The notes under the pieces were generated by a model. It had not been told where the DNA came from and made no database searches. It saw only the letters and a program-made list of their open reading frames with translations. DNA of 64,000 bases from Alphaproteobacteria bacterium. Lineage in GTDB: Bacteria; Pseudomonadota; Alphaproteobacteria; Rhodospirillales; Rhodospirillaceae. The DNA lies in the NCBI GenBank assembly GCA_030604885.1, contig JAUVUZ010000017.1, positions 1 through 64,000 on the forward strand, written 5' to 3'. This document shows, piece after piece, positions 1-9,807 of this stretch. Position 1 is the first letter of the stretch. Each line of letters starts with the position of its first letter. The position numbers were made by a program, and so were the translations under genes.

Positions 1-337
1 GCACGGCGGTGCCGTTGGCGGAGACCATCAGCATGGTTTTGTCGTCGCCGCCGATGACTTCGTAGTCGAGGTCGACGGCGATCACCGCGTGGGCGCCGAG
101 GTTGTAGGCTTCCTCGCGCATTTCCGCCAGCGCCAGGGCCTTGGCGTCGCGCAGGGCCTTTTCGTAGCCCCCGGCGCGGCCGCCGACGACGTCGCGGATG
201 CCAGCGAAGAAGTCCTTGAACAGGTTGGTGCCCATGATCGCCTCGCCGGAAACGATGCCGAGGTAGGCGGTGACCTTGTGATCCTGGATGCCGTCGGTGG
301 TGGTGACCATCACGTCGTCGGCGGGGGAGCGTGCCAT
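1..337 (-). CDS. YbjQ/UPF0145 family protein (partial, C-terminus beyond window)
   Basis: Small cytosolic protein of the UPF0145/YbjQ family, whose role is not established; some relatives are labelled heavy-metal-binding. The 112 visible residues run from [14 protein letters not shown] to NGTAV at the window edge. They contain the family hallmarks [19 protein letters not shown], a glycine-rich [13 protein letters not shown] stretch, and the [14 protein letters not shown]-type segment followed by VDLDYE. The family is usually about 105 residues, so only a few residues are likely missing. It starts 34 bp downstream of the purH stop on the same strand and may be the last gene of that run. The family call is firm; function is open. 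Confidence 0.85.
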   Translation of the reverse strand, partial: MARSPADDVMVTTTDGIQDHKVTAYLGIVSGEAIMGTNLFKDFFAGIRDVVGGRAGGYEKALRDAKALALAEMREEAYNLGAHAVIAVDLDYEVIGGDDKTMLMVSANGTAV

Positions 338-371
338 GGCGGGAAATCTCCGAAAAGAGAGCGCGGGAAAC

Positions 372-1952
372 TCAATGGCGGAAGTGTCGCATTCCGGTGA
401 ACACCATGGCAAGACCGGCGGCGTCGGCGGCGGCGATCACCTCGGCGTCGCGGATCGAGCCGCCCGGCTGGATCACCGCGGTGGCGCCCGCCTCGGCCGC
501 CGCCAGCAGGCCGTCGGCGAACGGGACGAACGCGTCGGAGGCGACCACCGAGCCTTTCGCCAGGGTTTCGGTCAGGCCCGCCGCCTCGGCGGCGTCCACC
601 GCCTTGCGCGCGGCGATGCGCGAGGAATCCACCCGGCTCATCTGCCCCGCGCCGATGCCCACGGTGGCGCCGTTCCGGGCGTAGACGATGGCGTTGGACT
701 TGACATGCTTGGCGACGGTGAAGGCGAACAGCAGGTCGCGCATTTCCCGTGCCGAGGGGGCGCGGCGGGTGACCACCTTCACCTCGGCGGGCAGCACCCG
801 GCCGTTGTCGCGGTTCTGCATCAGGATGCCGCCCGAGAGGGTCTTGGCGAAGCAGCCCTCGGCCCCCGGGTCGGGCATGCCGCCGGTGAGCAGCAGGCGG
901 AGGTTCTTCTTCGCCGCGAAGATCGCCAGCGCCTCGTCGTCGGCCTCGGGGGCGATCACCACCTCGGTGAAGATTTTCGCCACCTCCTCGGCCACCGCGC
1001 CGGTGAGGCGGCGGTTGAGGGCGACGATGCCGCCGAAGGCGCTGACCGTGTCGCAGCGCAGCGCCTCGCGATAGGCGGCGAGGACGTCGGCCCCGGTGGC
1101 GACGCCGCAGGGGTTGGCGTGCTTGATGATCGCCACCGCCGGTTCGGCGAATTCGGCCACCAGCTCGAAGGCCGCGTCGGTGTCGTTGAAGTTGTTGTAG
1201 GATAGCTCCTTGCCCTGCATCTGCCGCGCGGTGGCGACGCCGGGGCGGTTGCTGCCGTCGGCGTAGAACGCCGCCTTCTGGTGCGGGTTCTCGCCGTAGC
1301 GCAGCTCCTGCACGCGGCGGCCGACGAGGAACGCGGTCTCGGGGAAGGTTTCGCCCTCCACCCGCGCGAACCACGAGGCGATCGCCGCGTCGTAGGCGCC
1401 GGTGCGGGCGTAGGCCTTTTTCGCCAGGGCGCGACGGAATTCCGCCGTGGTGGTGCCGCCGTGGGCGGTGATTTCGTCGATCACGCGACCGTAGTCGGCC
1501 GGGTCCACCACCACCGTCACCGCCGCGTGGTTCTTGGCGGCGGCGCGGATCATCGAGGGGCCGCCGATGTCGATGTTCTCGATGCAGGTATCGAAATCCG
1601 CGCCCTTCGCCACCGTCGCCTCGAAGGGGTAGAGGTTGACCACCACCAGGTCGATCGGCGCGATGCCCGCCGCCTGCATTGCCGCCGCGTGCTCGGCGTT
1701 GCCGCGAATGCCGAGGATGCCGCCGTGGATCTTGGGGTGCAGGGTCTTGACCCGGCCGTCGAGCATTTCCGGGAAGCCGGTGTGGTCGGCCACCTCGGTG
1801 ACCGGCACGCCCGCGTCGCGCAGCGCCGCCGCCGAGCCGCCGGTGGAGAGGATCGCGACGCCCGCCGCGGAGAGGGCCTTGGCGAAGTCGACGAGGCCGG
1901 TCTTGTCGGAGACCGAGATCAGGGCGCGGGCGATCGGGGAAGACTGGGGCAT
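372..1952 (-). CDS. purH: Bifunctional AICAR formyltransferase / IMP cyclohydrolase
   Basis: Catalyses the last two steps of de novo IMP synthesis in the cytosol: formylation of AICAR with 10-formyl-THF, then ring closure. It has 526 residues, the normal family length. The N-terminal cyclohydrolase (MGS-fold) domain carries [13 protein letters not shown] near residue 70. The transformylase domain carries RYGENPHQ near residue 218 and the catalytic KHANPCG near 277. The ATG opening [17 protein letters not shown] is chosen because homologues begin just before the RALISVSDK strand; the frame stays open upstream only by chance in GC-rich DNA. It lies 23 bp downstream of the CapD-like gene on the same strand, an unusual partner for a purine gene, so read-through from the polysaccharide run is plausible. 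Confidence 0.97.
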   Translation of the reverse strand: MPQSSPIARALISVSDKTGLVDFAKALSAAGVAILSTGGSAAALRDAGVPVTEVADHTGFPEMLDGRVKTLHPKIHGGILGIRGNAEHAAAMQAAGIAPIDLVVVNLYPFEATVAKGADFDTCIENIDIGGPSMIRAAAKNHAAVTVVVDPADYGRVIDEITAHGGTTTAEFRRALAKKAYARTGAYDAAIASWFARVEGETFPETAFLVGRRVQELRYGENPHQKAAFYADGSNRPGVATARQMQGKELSYNNFNDTDAAFELVAEFAEPAVAIIKHANPCGVATGADVLAAYREALRCDTVSAFGGIVALNRRLTGAVAEEVAKIFTEVVIAPEADDEALAIFAAKKNLRLLLTGGMPDPGAEGCFAKTLSGGILMQNRDNGRVLPAEVKVVTRRAPSAREMRDLLFAFTVAKHVKSNAIVYARNGATVGIGAGQMSRVDSSRIAARKAVDAAEAAGLTETLAKGSVVASDAFVPFADGLLAAAEAGATAVIQPGGSIRDAEVIAAADAAGLAMVFTGMRHFRH

Positions 1953-1975
1953 GGGGGTTCTCTGTCTGGATAGGG

Positions 1976-3871
1976 TCAGGATGCGGCGGCGGCTTCCGCC
2001 GCCCGGTATTCGGGCACCAGGGTGTGCAGGACGGCTTCGGCGGCGGCGGCGTCGCCGTTGCGGCAGGCGGCCTCCAGCCGTTCCAGCAGGGCGCGCACCT
2101 CGGCGAGGTCGAGGCGGCGCGGCGCCGCCAGCAGCACGCCCGAGGCGGCGGTGGGCAGCGGCTGCTCGTCGCCGTGGAAAATCTCCTCGTAGAGCTTCTC
2201 GCCCGGGCGCAGGCCGGTGAAGACGATCGGCACGTCCACCTCCGGCCGCAGCCCGGCGAGGCGGATCATCCGCCGCGCGAGGTCGACGATCTTCACCGCC
2301 TTGCCCATTTCGAGCACGTAGATCTTGCCTTTGTGGTCGGCGGCGCGGCTGTCGGCGACGCGCATCGCCGCCGCCGCGATCACCAGTTCCACCGCCTCGC
2401 GGATGGTCATGAAATAACGCCGCATGTCCGGGTGGGTGACGGTGAGCGGCCCGCCCTCGCGCAGCTGCTTTTCGAACAGCGGCACCACCGAGCCGGTGGA
2501 GCCGAGCACGTTGCCGAAGCGTACGGTGACGAAGCGGGTGGCGCCGCCGGAGACGTCCATCGCCTGGCAGAAGCATTCGGCGATGCGCTTGCTCGCGCCC
2601 ATCACGTTGGTGGGGTTGACCGCCTTGTCGGTGGACACCATCACCATCGCCGCCACGCCGTGGGCGGCGCAGGCCTCGGCCATGTTGCGCGAGCCGATGG
2701 CGTTGGTGAACAGGCCTTCGAGCGGGTTGGCCTCCACCAGCGGCACGTGCTTGAGGGCGGCGGCGTGGAACACCAGCTCGGGGCGGCGCTCGGCGAAGAT
2801 CGCGTCGAGACGGCGGCGGTCGCGCACGTCGCCCACCAGCGCCGCCCGCGGCAACGCGGGGAAGCGGCGGCAGATCTCCATGTCGATGGTGTAGAGCGCG
2901 TATTCGGAGGCCTCGACCAGGGTGAGCGCGGTGGGGCCGAAGGCGGCCACCTGGCGCACCAGTTCCGAGCCGATGCTGCCGCCCGCGCCGGTCACCAGAA
3001 CCCGGCGCCCGTGGATCAGCGCCGCCATAGCGGAGCGGTCGAGCACCTGTTGCGGCCGTTGCAGCAGGTCCTCGATCGCCACCGGCTTGAGGTCGATGGC
3101 GTCGTCGGGGCGGGCGGCGCGCAGGTCGTCGAGGCGCGGCAGGCGCGACAGCGCCAGGCCGAGCGTGTCGCAGGCGTCGAGGATGCCCGCGACGACGTCG
3201 CCGTCCAGGCTGTCGCGGGTGAGGATGACGCGCTGCGGCCGCCGCTCCGCCTCGGTGAGCTGGGCCACGGCGGCATCCAGGTCGTCCACCGTGCCCATCA
3301 CCGGCACGCCGCGGATGCTGCGGCCGACGCGGCCGGAGGTCTCGGCGAGAATGCCCACCACCCGATAGTTGGCGCCCGGGCGGCTTTCCATGGCGCGCAG
3401 GAAGAGGTCGGCGCCGTCGCCCGCGCCGATCAGCAGCACCGGCACGCCGCCCGCGTCCGCGTCGCGCAACGAGAATCGCCGATCCTTGAGAAAGCGATAG
3501 ACGAACCGCGGCCCGCCCAACAGCAGCAGTAGCACGCCCCAGAGAATCAGCGGCGTCGAGCGAGGAAACCCTTCGAGACGGTTGAACAGGAACAGGCCGA
3601 GGGTGAAGGCGATCACCAGCAGGGTGACGCCCCGGGCGATGGCGATCAGGTCGTCGACGGAGGCGTAGCGCCAGATGCCGTCGTACATCCGCTGGCTGCG
3701 GAAGGCCACGGCGGCGAGGCCGACGAACGCGGCGATCATCCCGGCATAGAGGTGGAGCCCGAAGTGGGCGATTCCGAGGTGGTCGAGGCGCAGATAGAGG
3801 GCGAGCGGCAGCGCGATCGCCGCGATGACCAGATCGTGAACGACGACGATATGCTTGCGCGACACCCGCAT
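1976..3871 (-). CDS. CapD/WbpM-like membrane nucleotide-sugar 4,6-dehydratase
   Basis: Polysaccharide-biosynthesis dehydratase or epimerase of the large, membrane-anchored WbpM/PglF/CapD type. Members act on UDP-GlcNAc to make 4-keto-6-deoxy sugar precursors. About 631 residues: four predicted membrane helices in the first 120, a first Rossmann-like segment ([12 protein letters not shown], about 145), then the SDR domain with [15 protein letters not shown] near 292. The [17 protein letters not shown] motif has Met where ordinary SDRs have the catalytic Tyr, as is usual for this subfamily. The first ATG is used; a TTG 13 codons upstream is also in frame and no strong ribosome site decides between them. 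It follows the lipid-carrier transferase gene and precedes purH. Confidence 0.9.
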   Translation of the reverse strand: MRVSRKHIVVVHDLVIAAIALPLALYLRLDHLGIAHFGLHLYAGMIAAFVGLAAVAFRSQRMYDGIWRYASVDDLIAIARGVTLLVIAFTLGLFLFNRLEGFPRSTPLILWGVLLLLLGGPRFVYRFLKDRRFSLRDADAGGVPVLLIGAGDGADLFLRAMESRPGANYRVVGILAETSGRVGRSIRGVPVMGTVDDLDAAVAQLTEAERRPQRVILTRDSLDGDVVAGILDACDTLGLALSRLPRLDDLRAARPDDAIDLKPVAIEDLLQRPQQVLDRSAMAALIHGRRVLVTGAGGSIGSELVRQVAAFGPTALTLVEASEYALYTIDMEICRRFPALPRAALVGDVRDRRRLDAIFAERRPELVFHAAALKHVPLVEANPLEGLFTNAIGSRNMAEACAAHGVAAMVMVSTDKAVNPTNVMGASKRIAECFCQAMDVSGGATRFVTVRFGNVLGSTGSVVPLFEKQLREGGPLTVTHPDMRRYFMTIREAVELVIAAAAMRVADSRAADHKGKIYVLEMGKAVKIVDLARRMIRLAGLRPEVDVPIVFTGLRPGEKLYEEIFHGDEQPLPTAASGVLLAAPRRLDLAEVRALLERLEAACRNGDAAAAEAVLHTLVPEYRAAEAAAAS

Positions 3872-3943
3872 GGCTACCCGGCGTTGTATGAGGAAATTGC
3901 GTGGCAGCAACCTACACCCATCCGCCGCCGACCGGAAGCCCGT

Positions 3944-4930
3944 TCACTCCACCGGGTGCCGGTGGCGGCGCGCGAACAGCGCCAGCACCAGGGCGGTGGC
4001 CGCCGCGCCGCCGAGCAGGCCGTACCACGGGTGGCCGAACCCGGCGAGCCGCGCCATGCCGATCAGCCCGAGGTTGCCGAGGAGGACGATGCCGCTCACC
4101 CGCGCGTGGCTCCAACCGCCCTGCACGGCGCGCTGGTAGAAGTGCTCCCGGTGCGCCCGCCAGATCGCCTTGCCCGCCAGGGCGCGGCGGACGATGGTGA
4201 AGGTGGCGTCGGCCCAGTAGATCGCCGGCAGGATCAGCGCCGCCGCCCAGCCCGCCGGGTGGTGCGCCGCGCCCGACAGCAGCAGATAGCCCAGCACGTA
4301 GCCCAGCGGCACGCTGCCGACGTCGCCGAGGAAGATTTTCGCCGGGTGCCAGTTCCACACCAGGAAGCCCAGGGCGCAACCCGCCACCACCGCCAGCGGC
4401 CCGGCCGCCACCGCGCCCGGCAGGGCGACGAACAGACCCACGGCGATCGCCGACGCCTCGACCCCCGAGATGCCGTCGATGCCGTCCATGAAATTGAAGA
4501 GGTTGACGAACCACAGCCACGCCAGCGCCGCGACGGCGGTTTCGAGCGGCGACGGCAGCAGCCCGCCGGAAATCCCGGCGTGCGGCAGCAGCGCCAGCAC
4601 CGCCGCCACCGCGGCGATCTGCGCGGCGAAGCGCGGCAGCGGCGGCAGCGGCGCCTTGTCGTCGCGCCACGAGATCAGCCCGAGCAGCGCGGCGCCCCCC
4701 AGCATCGCCCAGTCGGCGGCGCCGCCGCCCTCGACGGCGAACCACCCGGCGCATCCGGCGAGCATCAGCGGCGTGAGGGCGAGGCCGCCGCCGCGCGGCG
4801 TCGGCACGGTGTGGCTGGACCGGTGGTTGGGGCGGTCGAGGATGTCCCGCGCCCGCAGCCACCGCAGCACCGCGCCGGTGGCGAGGGCGGCGGCGGCGAA
4901 GGTCGCGGCGAACAGCAGCCCCAGGGTCAT
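3944..4930 (-). CDS. WecA/WbpL-like undecaprenyl-phosphate sugar-1-phosphate transferase
   Basis: Inner-membrane enzyme of the MraY/WecA superfamily. It would start glycan assembly by transferring a sugar-1-phosphate from a UDP-sugar to undecaprenyl phosphate. 328 residues, about ten hydrophobic helices. Family motifs are visible: RPNHRSSHTVPTPRGGG near residue 33, NLFNFMDGIDGISG near 150, KIFLGDVGSVPLGY near 210, and the late basic HREHFYQRAVQGGWSH loop. The sugar specificity (GlcNAc, FucNAc or QuiNAc) cannot be read from sequence. Its ATG overlaps the TGA of the preceding ligase/glycosyltransferase gene in an ATGA junction, implying translational coupling. Confidence 0.93.
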   Translation of the reverse strand: MTLGLLFAATFAAAALATGAVLRWLRARDILDRPNHRSSHTVPTPRGGGLALTPLMLAGCAGWFAVEGGGAADWAMLGGAALLGLISWRDDKAPLPPLPRFAAQIAAVAAVLALLPHAGISGGLLPSPLETAVAALAWLWFVNLFNFMDGIDGISGVEASAIAVGLFVALPGAVAAGPLAVVAGCALGFLVWNWHPAKIFLGDVGSVPLGYVLGYLLLSGAAHHPAGWAAALILPAIYWADATFTIVRRALAGKAIWRAHREHFYQRAVQGGWSHARVSGIVLLGNLGLIGMARLAGFGHPWYGLLGGAAATALVLALFARRHRHPVE

Positions 4931-7275
4931 GCGTCGAGGCCGCGATAGAGGGCGAGGGTGCGGGCCTCGATCACCGGCTCGGCGAACTCCGCCTCCACCT
5001 TCGCGCGGGCGGCGGCGCCCATGCGGCGGCGGGCCTCCGGGTTGGCGGCGAGGCTGGCGATGGCGTCGGCCAAGGCCTCCGGGTTGCGCGGCGGCACCAG
5101 CAGGCCGGTTTCGCCGTCCACCACCAGTTCGCGGCAGCCTGGCACGTCGGCGGCGATCAGCGGGCGGCCGCAGGCGGCGGCCTCCATCAACGACTGCGGC
5201 ACCCCCTCGTGGTGGGAGGCGAGCACGGCGATGTGACTTTCCGCCCACACCCGCGGCATGTCGGGCCGGGCGCCGGTCCAGGCGACCCAGCCGTCGGCGT
5301 TCCACAGCGACAGGGTGGCGGGGTGGACGTTGTTGGGGTTGCCCGCGTCGATGTCGCCCACCAGGCGCACCGTCACCGGCAGGTCGCGCTCCTTCAGCAG
5401 CCGCGCCGCCGCCACCACCTCGCGCACGCCCTTGGTCCAGAGCATGCGCGACGCCTGGGTCGCCACCAGCGCCTCGCCCTCCGGCTCCGGCTGCGGACGG
5501 AAGGCCTCGGTATCGACGCCCGCGCCGGGGAGGATTTCCACCCGCTCCGGCGCGACGATGCCCGCGTCGCGGATCGCCTGGGCGTCCTCCGGATTCTGCG
5601 CCAACAGCAGGGCGCCCGGGCGGTCCATCGCCCAGCCGAGCGGCCGCACCCAGCGGCGCTTCAGGCCGCCCCGGCGCGGCAGCGCGTCGAAGGGGAAATC
5701 GGCGCCGTCGACGGTGCCGAGAACCAGCGGCACGCCCGCGAGCCGCGCGGCGATCGCGCCGTAGGCCACCGGGCGCGGGCCGACGTGATGCACGAGGCGC
5801 GGTTCCTCGCGTTCGTAAAGGCGGCGCAGCGCGCCGATCGCCTGGAAGCGCCGCCACGGATTGCCGGAGAAGCGCTTGAGCGGCCACACGTGGGTCGGCA
5901 GACCGAGGCCGTCGAGCACGCGGCGTTGCGCGGTCGCCCCCTCGCACACCACCGCGACGGCGTAACCGGCGGTCTCGGCGGCGCGCGCCAGGGTCAGGCG
6001 GCGGGCGAGGAAGTCGGACACCTCGCCGACCACCACCAGCATGCGGGGCGGCGCGGCGCGGCCCTCGGGTCGGGCGGAGGCGATCAGAAGCAGGAACATC
6101 AGGCTCAGGCCCCACCACGGCGCCCAGATCGAGAAGTTGAACGAGGCGATCGCGAAGAACGTCGTCAGCGCCGCGAGACGCGCCGCCGCGCGCGCGGCGT
6201 GGCCCGGCGCCGGGGCGCGCAGATCGCGGGCGAACAGCCAGAGCACCAGCAGCAGCACCGGCGCGAAACCGACCAGCCCGGTCTCGGCGACGATCTCGAT
6301 CGCCCAGTTGCGCGGATGCGAGGGCGCCATCGGCGCGGCGGCGGGGAGGAGATGGTCGGCGCCGGGGATGCGTGCCACGGCGTTGAGGCCGAGGCCGAAC
6401 CACGGCGCGTCGGGGATGCGCTCGATCATGAACGCCCAGATGTTCTGGCGCTGGTAGTCGACGAACCACAGCGGCAGGCCGAGGGCGCCGGTGTCCTCGC
6501 GGGTGGTACCCGAGGTGGCGAGCAGCGCGGCGACGAACGCCGCGACCAGGGCGAACGCGCCGAGAAGGAGCAGCGGTCGCAGCGCGGCCCGGCGCAGGCC
6601 CGCGACGAACGCGGCGAACGCCAGGCCGACGCCGAGGCAGGCGACGAAGGTGATGCCGCCGCCGCCCACCGAGATCGCGAGCGCGGGCACCAGCGCCGCC
6701 AGCGCCGCCGCGCGGCGCCAGCCGCTCTCGGCGATGCCGAGCCACGCCAGCACCGGCGCGACGCAGGCGAGCACCCCGGCATACTGGCGATAGCGCACCC
6801 AGGCGCTTTCGGGGGAGTGGCGCATCGCCGCCACCCACTCGGGGGCGAACAGCAGCGCCCCGGCGGTGGCGGCGAGGATCGCCAGCGCCGAGATCGCGAG
6901 GCTGCCCCGCGCGACGCGGATGAGCCGGTCGTTGCGGTCGAGGATCGACCACAGGAACGCGGCGCCGCCGATCGCCAGCGCCACCCGCGCCCAGGTTTCG
7001 GCGCTTTGCCGCGGATCGGGGGAGAACAGCAGATCCGGCAGCCACACCGCCAGCATCACCCCCACCAGAAGCCCGGCCGGGTGATGGAACAGCATCAGCA
7101 GCACCCGGCGCAGGTGAATGCTGCGGTCCGGCACCGTCAGCCCGGCGAGCAGAGCGGCGGCGGCGGCGGCGGAGAGCGCGGTGTACCCGAACGCCCCGGC
7201 GGGGAGAACCAGTCCGATCAGGACGGCGGTCAGGAGATGACGCGGCGAGGCAGGTGCGACGGAAATCGCGCTCAT
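4927..7275 (-). CDS. O-antigen ligase-like membrane domain fused to a GT4 glycosyltransferase
   Basis: A single 782-residue frame joins two normally separate activities. Residues 1-400 form a polytopic membrane region resembling the Wzy_C/WaaL O-antigen ligase or polymerase family, with a periplasmic-loop motif HPRNWAIEIVAETGLVGF near 320. Residues 412-780 are a GT-B, GT4-type glycosyltransferase: it opens RMLVVVGEVSDFLARR, has GVDTEAFRP near 665, and ends with the donor-site region ASHHEGVPQSLMEAAACGRP. The start ATG (MSAISVAPAS) follows a plausible promoter. The gene heads the run ligase/GT, lipid-carrier transferase, CapD-like. The junction is in frame with no stop. The domain calls are firm; whether the product stays fused is unproven. 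Confidence 0.87.
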   Translation of the reverse strand: MSAISVAPASPRHLLTAVLIGLVLPAGAFGYTALSAAAAAALLAGLTVPDRSIHLRRVLLMLFHHPAGLLVGVMLAVWLPDLLFSPDPRQSAETWARVALAIGGAAFLWSILDRNDRLIRVARGSLAISALAILAATAGALLFAPEWVAAMRHSPESAWVRYRQYAGVLACVAPVLAWLGIAESGWRRAAALAALVPALAISVGGGGITFVACLGVGLAFAAFVAGLRRAALRPLLLLGAFALVAAFVAALLATSGTTREDTGALGLPLWFVDYQRQNIWAFMIERIPDAPWFGLGLNAVARIPGADHLLPAAAPMAPSHPRNWAIEIVAETGLVGFAPVLLLVLWLFARDLRAPAPGHAARAAARLAALTTFFAIASFNFSIWAPWWGLSLMFLLLIASARPEGRAAPPRMLVVVGEVSDFLARRLTLARAAETAGYAVAVVCEGATAQRRVLDGLGLPTHVWPLKRFSGNPWRRFQAIGALRRLYEREEPRLVHHVGPRPVAYGAIAARLAGVPLVLGTVDGADFPFDALPRRGGLKRRWVRPLGWAMDRPGALLLAQNPEDAQAIRDAGIVAPERVEILPGAGVDTEAFRPQPEPEGEALVATQASRMLWTKGVREVVAAARLLKERDLPVTVRLVGDIDAGNPNNVHPATLSLWNADGWVAWTGARPDMPRVWAESHIAVLASHHEGVPQSLMEAAACGRPLIAADVPGCRELVVDGETGLLVPPRNPEALADAIASLAANPEARRRMGAAARAKVEAEFAEPVIEARTLALYRGLDA

Positions 7276-7318
7276 GAACGGGTTGGCTCCGAAAAACCGG
7301 CGGGAAACATCGGCACCG

Positions 7319-7347
7319 AGGCTAAAGTGGCCCGATTCCTCCGTCAA
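7319..7347 (-). promoter_or_regulatory. Candidate sigma70 promoter for the minus-strand polysaccharide run
   Basis: On the minus strand TTGACG (7347-7342) and TAGCCT (7324-7319) are separated by 17 bp. The -35 is near consensus and the -10 is weak. Predicted initiation near 7312 leaves a leader of about 37 nt before the ATG at 7275. Found by eye only. Confidence 0.35.
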
Positions 7348-7360
7348 GCGCCCCCGGCGG

Positions 7361-7387
7361 TTGGCGCTCCGCGGCAAGTGTGATAAC
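7361..7387 (+). promoter_or_regulatory. Candidate promoter for galE
   Basis: TTGGCG (7361-7366) and GATAAC (7382-7387) with a short 15-bp spacer, about 30 bp before the galE ATG. It lies in the 148-bp divergent gap and is weak by spacing. Confidence 0.3.
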
Positions 7388-7423
7388 GCATGACCCGCAT
7401 TAGGGATCACGAATGGGGCGATC

Positions 7424-8422
7424 ATGAACGTGCTGCTGACCGGCGGCCTGGGATACATCGGCAGCCACACCGCCGCGGCTCTGGTCGCCGCAGGTCACAC
7501 GCCGATATTGCTCGACAACCTGGCGAATGCCGACCTGGGCGTCCACGACCGTCTCGCCGTGGTCGGCGGGGTGGAGCTGCCGTTCGTATGTGCCGACGTG
7601 CGCGACACCGATACCGTCGCCCGCACCCTCATCGAGCATCGTGTCGAGGCTGTAGTTCATTTTGCCGGCCTGAAAGCGGTGGCGGAGTCGGTTCACATGC
7701 CGCTCGCCTATTTCGACGCCAACGTCGGCGGCACCCTCAGTCTGTTGCGGGCCATGGACAGCGCGGGCGTGCGGCAACTGGTTTTCAGTAGCAGTGCCGC
7801 GGTCTACGGCACCCCTCGCTATTTGCCGGTGGACGAGGCTCACCCCACCGAGGCGATCACACCCTATAGCCGGACCAAACTTCACATCGAGGAAATCCTC
7901 GCCGACCTCGCTGCGGCAGGCGAATGGCGGATGGTGGTGCTGCGGTACTTCAACCCCGTCGGAGCGCATCCGTCCGGCCTCTTGGGCGAGCGCCCCCAGG
8001 GAACGCCCAACAACTTGATGCCGTTCGTGGCTCAGGTAGCGGCGGGCGAGCATCCCTGCGTAGAGATATTCGGTGACGATTACGACACCCCCGACGGCAC
8101 CGGCATTCGAGACTACATCCACGTAATGGACCTGGCGGAAGGGCATCTCGCGGCTCTTCAGCGGCTTTTCGCAGCGGCTCCAGCACTGGAAACCTTCAAT
8201 CTCGGCACCGGCCGCGGGTACAGCGTGCGGGAAATGATCGCGGCGTTCGCAGCCGCATCGGGACAGGACATTCCGTCGCGGGTCGCGCCGCGCCGGGGGC
8301 GCGACGTCGCCAGTTGCTATGCGGATCCCAGCCGGGCCGCTGCGGTTCTGGGCTGGCGGGCGAAGCGGGGGTTGGCGGAGATGTGCGAAAGCGCCTGGCG
8401 CTTCCAGACCCGCAAACCTTAA
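7424..8422 (+). CDS. galE: UDP-glucose 4-epimerase
   Basis: Interconverts UDP-glucose and UDP-galactose (possibly also the N-acetyl forms), feeding galactose into surface glycans. 332 residues, an extended SDR of typical GalE length. The NAD-binding GGLGYIGSHTAAAL is at the N-terminus, the active-site strand FSSSAAVYG near 127, the catalytic YSRTK near 148, and the GalE-specific RYFNPVGAHPSG and GTGIRDYIHVMDLA follow. The canonical SATVYG Thr is Ala here (SAAVYG), a tolerated variant. It is transcribed away from the ligase/GT operon. Its TAA overlaps the stop of the convergent rsmB gene. Confidence 0.95.
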   Translation: MNVLLTGGLGYIGSHTAAALVAAGHTPILLDNLANADLGVHDRLAVVGGVELPFVCADVRDTDTVARTLIEHRVEAVVHFAGLKAVAESVHMPLAYFDANVGGTLSLLRAMDSAGVRQLVFSSSAAVYGTPRYLPVDEAHPTEAITPYSRTKLHIEEILADLAAAGEWRMVVLRYFNPVGAHPSGLLGERPQGTPNNLMPFVAQVAAGEHPCVEIFGDDYDTPDGTGIRDYIHVMDLAEGHLAALQRLFAAAPALETFNLGTGRGYSVREMIAAFAAASGQDIPSRVAPRRGRDVASCYADPSRAAAVLGWRAKRGLAEMCESAWRFQTRKP

Positions 8423-9684
8423 GGGAGTCGCCGGAACCGCGCGGCGTAGAAGCCGTCGAGGCCGCCGCGGGCGGGGAGGTGGCAGGGGAGGGTGCGGAGG
8501 GTGCCGTCGGCGCGGATCGCGAAATCCCAGCCGCCGATCTCTCCGGCGCCGATCGGCTCGGGGGCGAAGCCGGGCGGCGGCGCCGCGGGCGAGGCGGTTT
8601 CCTCGTCCGGCTGCAGCGAGCAGACGCAGTAGACCAACCGCCCGCCGGGCTTCACCAGCCGCGCCACGTCGGTCAGCAGCGCTTGCTGGGTTTTGCGCAG
8701 TTTATAAATGTCGGCGGCGGATTTGCTCCAGGCGACGTCCGGATGGCGGCGCAGGGTGCCGGTGGCGGAGCAGGGCGCATCCAGCAGCACCGCGTCGAAC
8801 GGCTCGGCGGGCGTCCACGCCGCCGCGTCGGCCACCACCACCTCGGCGTCGAGGCCGGTGCGCGCGAGGTTGTCGCGCAGGCGCCCGATGCGCGCTGAGG
8901 AGCGATCCACCGCCGTCACCCGCGCGCCCGCCGCCGCCAGTTGCAGGGTCTTGCCGCCGGGCGCCGCGCACAGGTCGGCGACGCGCAGGCCGCGCACCTC
9001 GCCCAGCAGCCGCGCGGGCAGCGCCGCCGCGGCGTCCTGCACCCACCACGCGCCCTCGGCGAGGCCGGGCAGATCTTCCACCGCGCCCGCCTGGCGCAGC
9101 CGCAGGGTGCCGGTGTCGAGCACGTCCGCGCCCAGGCGCTCGGCCCAGTCCGCCGCGCCCGCCGGGTCCTTGAGGGTGATGTCGAGGGGTGGCTCCTCCA
9201 GCAGCGCCTTCAGCATCACCGCCGCGGTGTCCGCCCCGTAGGCGGCGGGCCAGGGGTCCACCAGCCAGCCCGGCAGCGACGCCTGCGCCCGCGCCGCGTC
9301 GAACGCCTTCGGCTCCCGCAGCACCCGCCGCAGCACCGCGTTCACCAACCCCGCCTGACGCTCGAACCCCATCGCCCGCGCCAGCTCCACCGCCGTCGCC
9401 GCCACCGCGTGGGGCGCCGTGTCCATGAACAGCGCCTGGGCGATGCCGATCGCCAGCACGTGCCGCACCCCCCGTGCGCCGGGCGGCAGGGGCCGCTCCA
9501 GGCAGGCGTCGATCACCGCGTCGATCTCCGGCTTGCGGCGCAGCGCCAAGGCCGTCAGCGCTCGCGCGTAGGCCCGGTCGCGCGGCGCCAGAGGCGCGGC
9601 ATGGCGCGCGAACGCCTCGTCCAGCGCCTGGCGCTGGTCGAGCACGGATCTCAGAATTTCGAAGGCGGCGGCTCTTTGCGGCAT
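8419..9684 (-). CDS. rsmB: 16S rRNA (cytosine-C5)-methyltransferase, RsmB/NOP family
   Basis: SAM-dependent RNA m5C methyltransferase, expected target C967 of 16S rRNA. 421 residues. The N-terminal NusB-like RNA-binding domain (about 1-130) is followed by the Rossmann methyltransferase domain with SAM motif CAAPGGKTLQ near 238, DAPCSATGTLRRHPD near 300 (first catalytic Cys) and YCVCSLQPDEE near 354 (nucleophilic Cys). In most family members the last motif reads TCS; here it is VCS, but the Cys is kept. The ATG (MPQRAAAFEILR) matches family starts. The C-terminus is somewhat compact. It is convergent with galE, the two stops sharing bases 8420-8421. Confidence 0.92.
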   Translation of the reverse strand: MPQRAAAFEILRSVLDQRQALDEAFARHAAPLAPRDRAYARALTALALRRKPEIDAVIDACLERPLPPGARGVRHVLAIGIAQALFMDTAPHAVAATAVELARAMGFERQAGLVNAVLRRVLREPKAFDAARAQASLPGWLVDPWPAAYGADTAAVMLKALLEEPPLDITLKDPAGAADWAERLGADVLDTGTLRLRQAGAVEDLPGLAEGAWWVQDAAAALPARLLGEVRGLRVADLCAAPGGKTLQLAAAGARVTAVDRSSARIGRLRDNLARTGLDAEVVVADAAAWTPAEPFDAVLLDAPCSATGTLRRHPDVAWSKSAADIYKLRKTQQALLTDVARLVKPGGRLVYCVCSLQPDEETASPAAPPPGFAPEPIGAGEIGGWDFAIRADGTLRTLPCHLPARGGLDGFYAARFRRLP

Positions 9685-9710
9685 GATCGGGAGGGGATAG
9701 ACGAAAAAGA

Positions 9711-9755
9711 CGGAAACACCAAGGAAAAGGATGCGGGGGGACTCGGTCCCCCCGC
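9711..9755 (+). repeat. Hairpin repeat unit, copy 1
   Basis: A 24-nt leader (CGGAAACACCAAGG at its start, 9711-9734) leads into a perfect 10-bp stem with a TCG loop (GCGGGGGGAC / GTCCCCCCGC, 9733-9755). The leader matches copy 2 at 19 of 24 positions without gaps, while the stem sequence differs but stays paired. Lies between the MocR-type gene and rsmB. Confidence 0.6.
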
Positions 9756-9807
9756 GCCCCCCGGACGTTTTGGGTTTCGCGCCGCGTGACGGATGAATCC
9801 CGCTGCG

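Noticed and set aside
5209-7383. 724-codon plus-strand frame opposite the ligase/GT fusion
   Set aside because: Antisense to a protein with clear domains; composition typical of a GC shadow.
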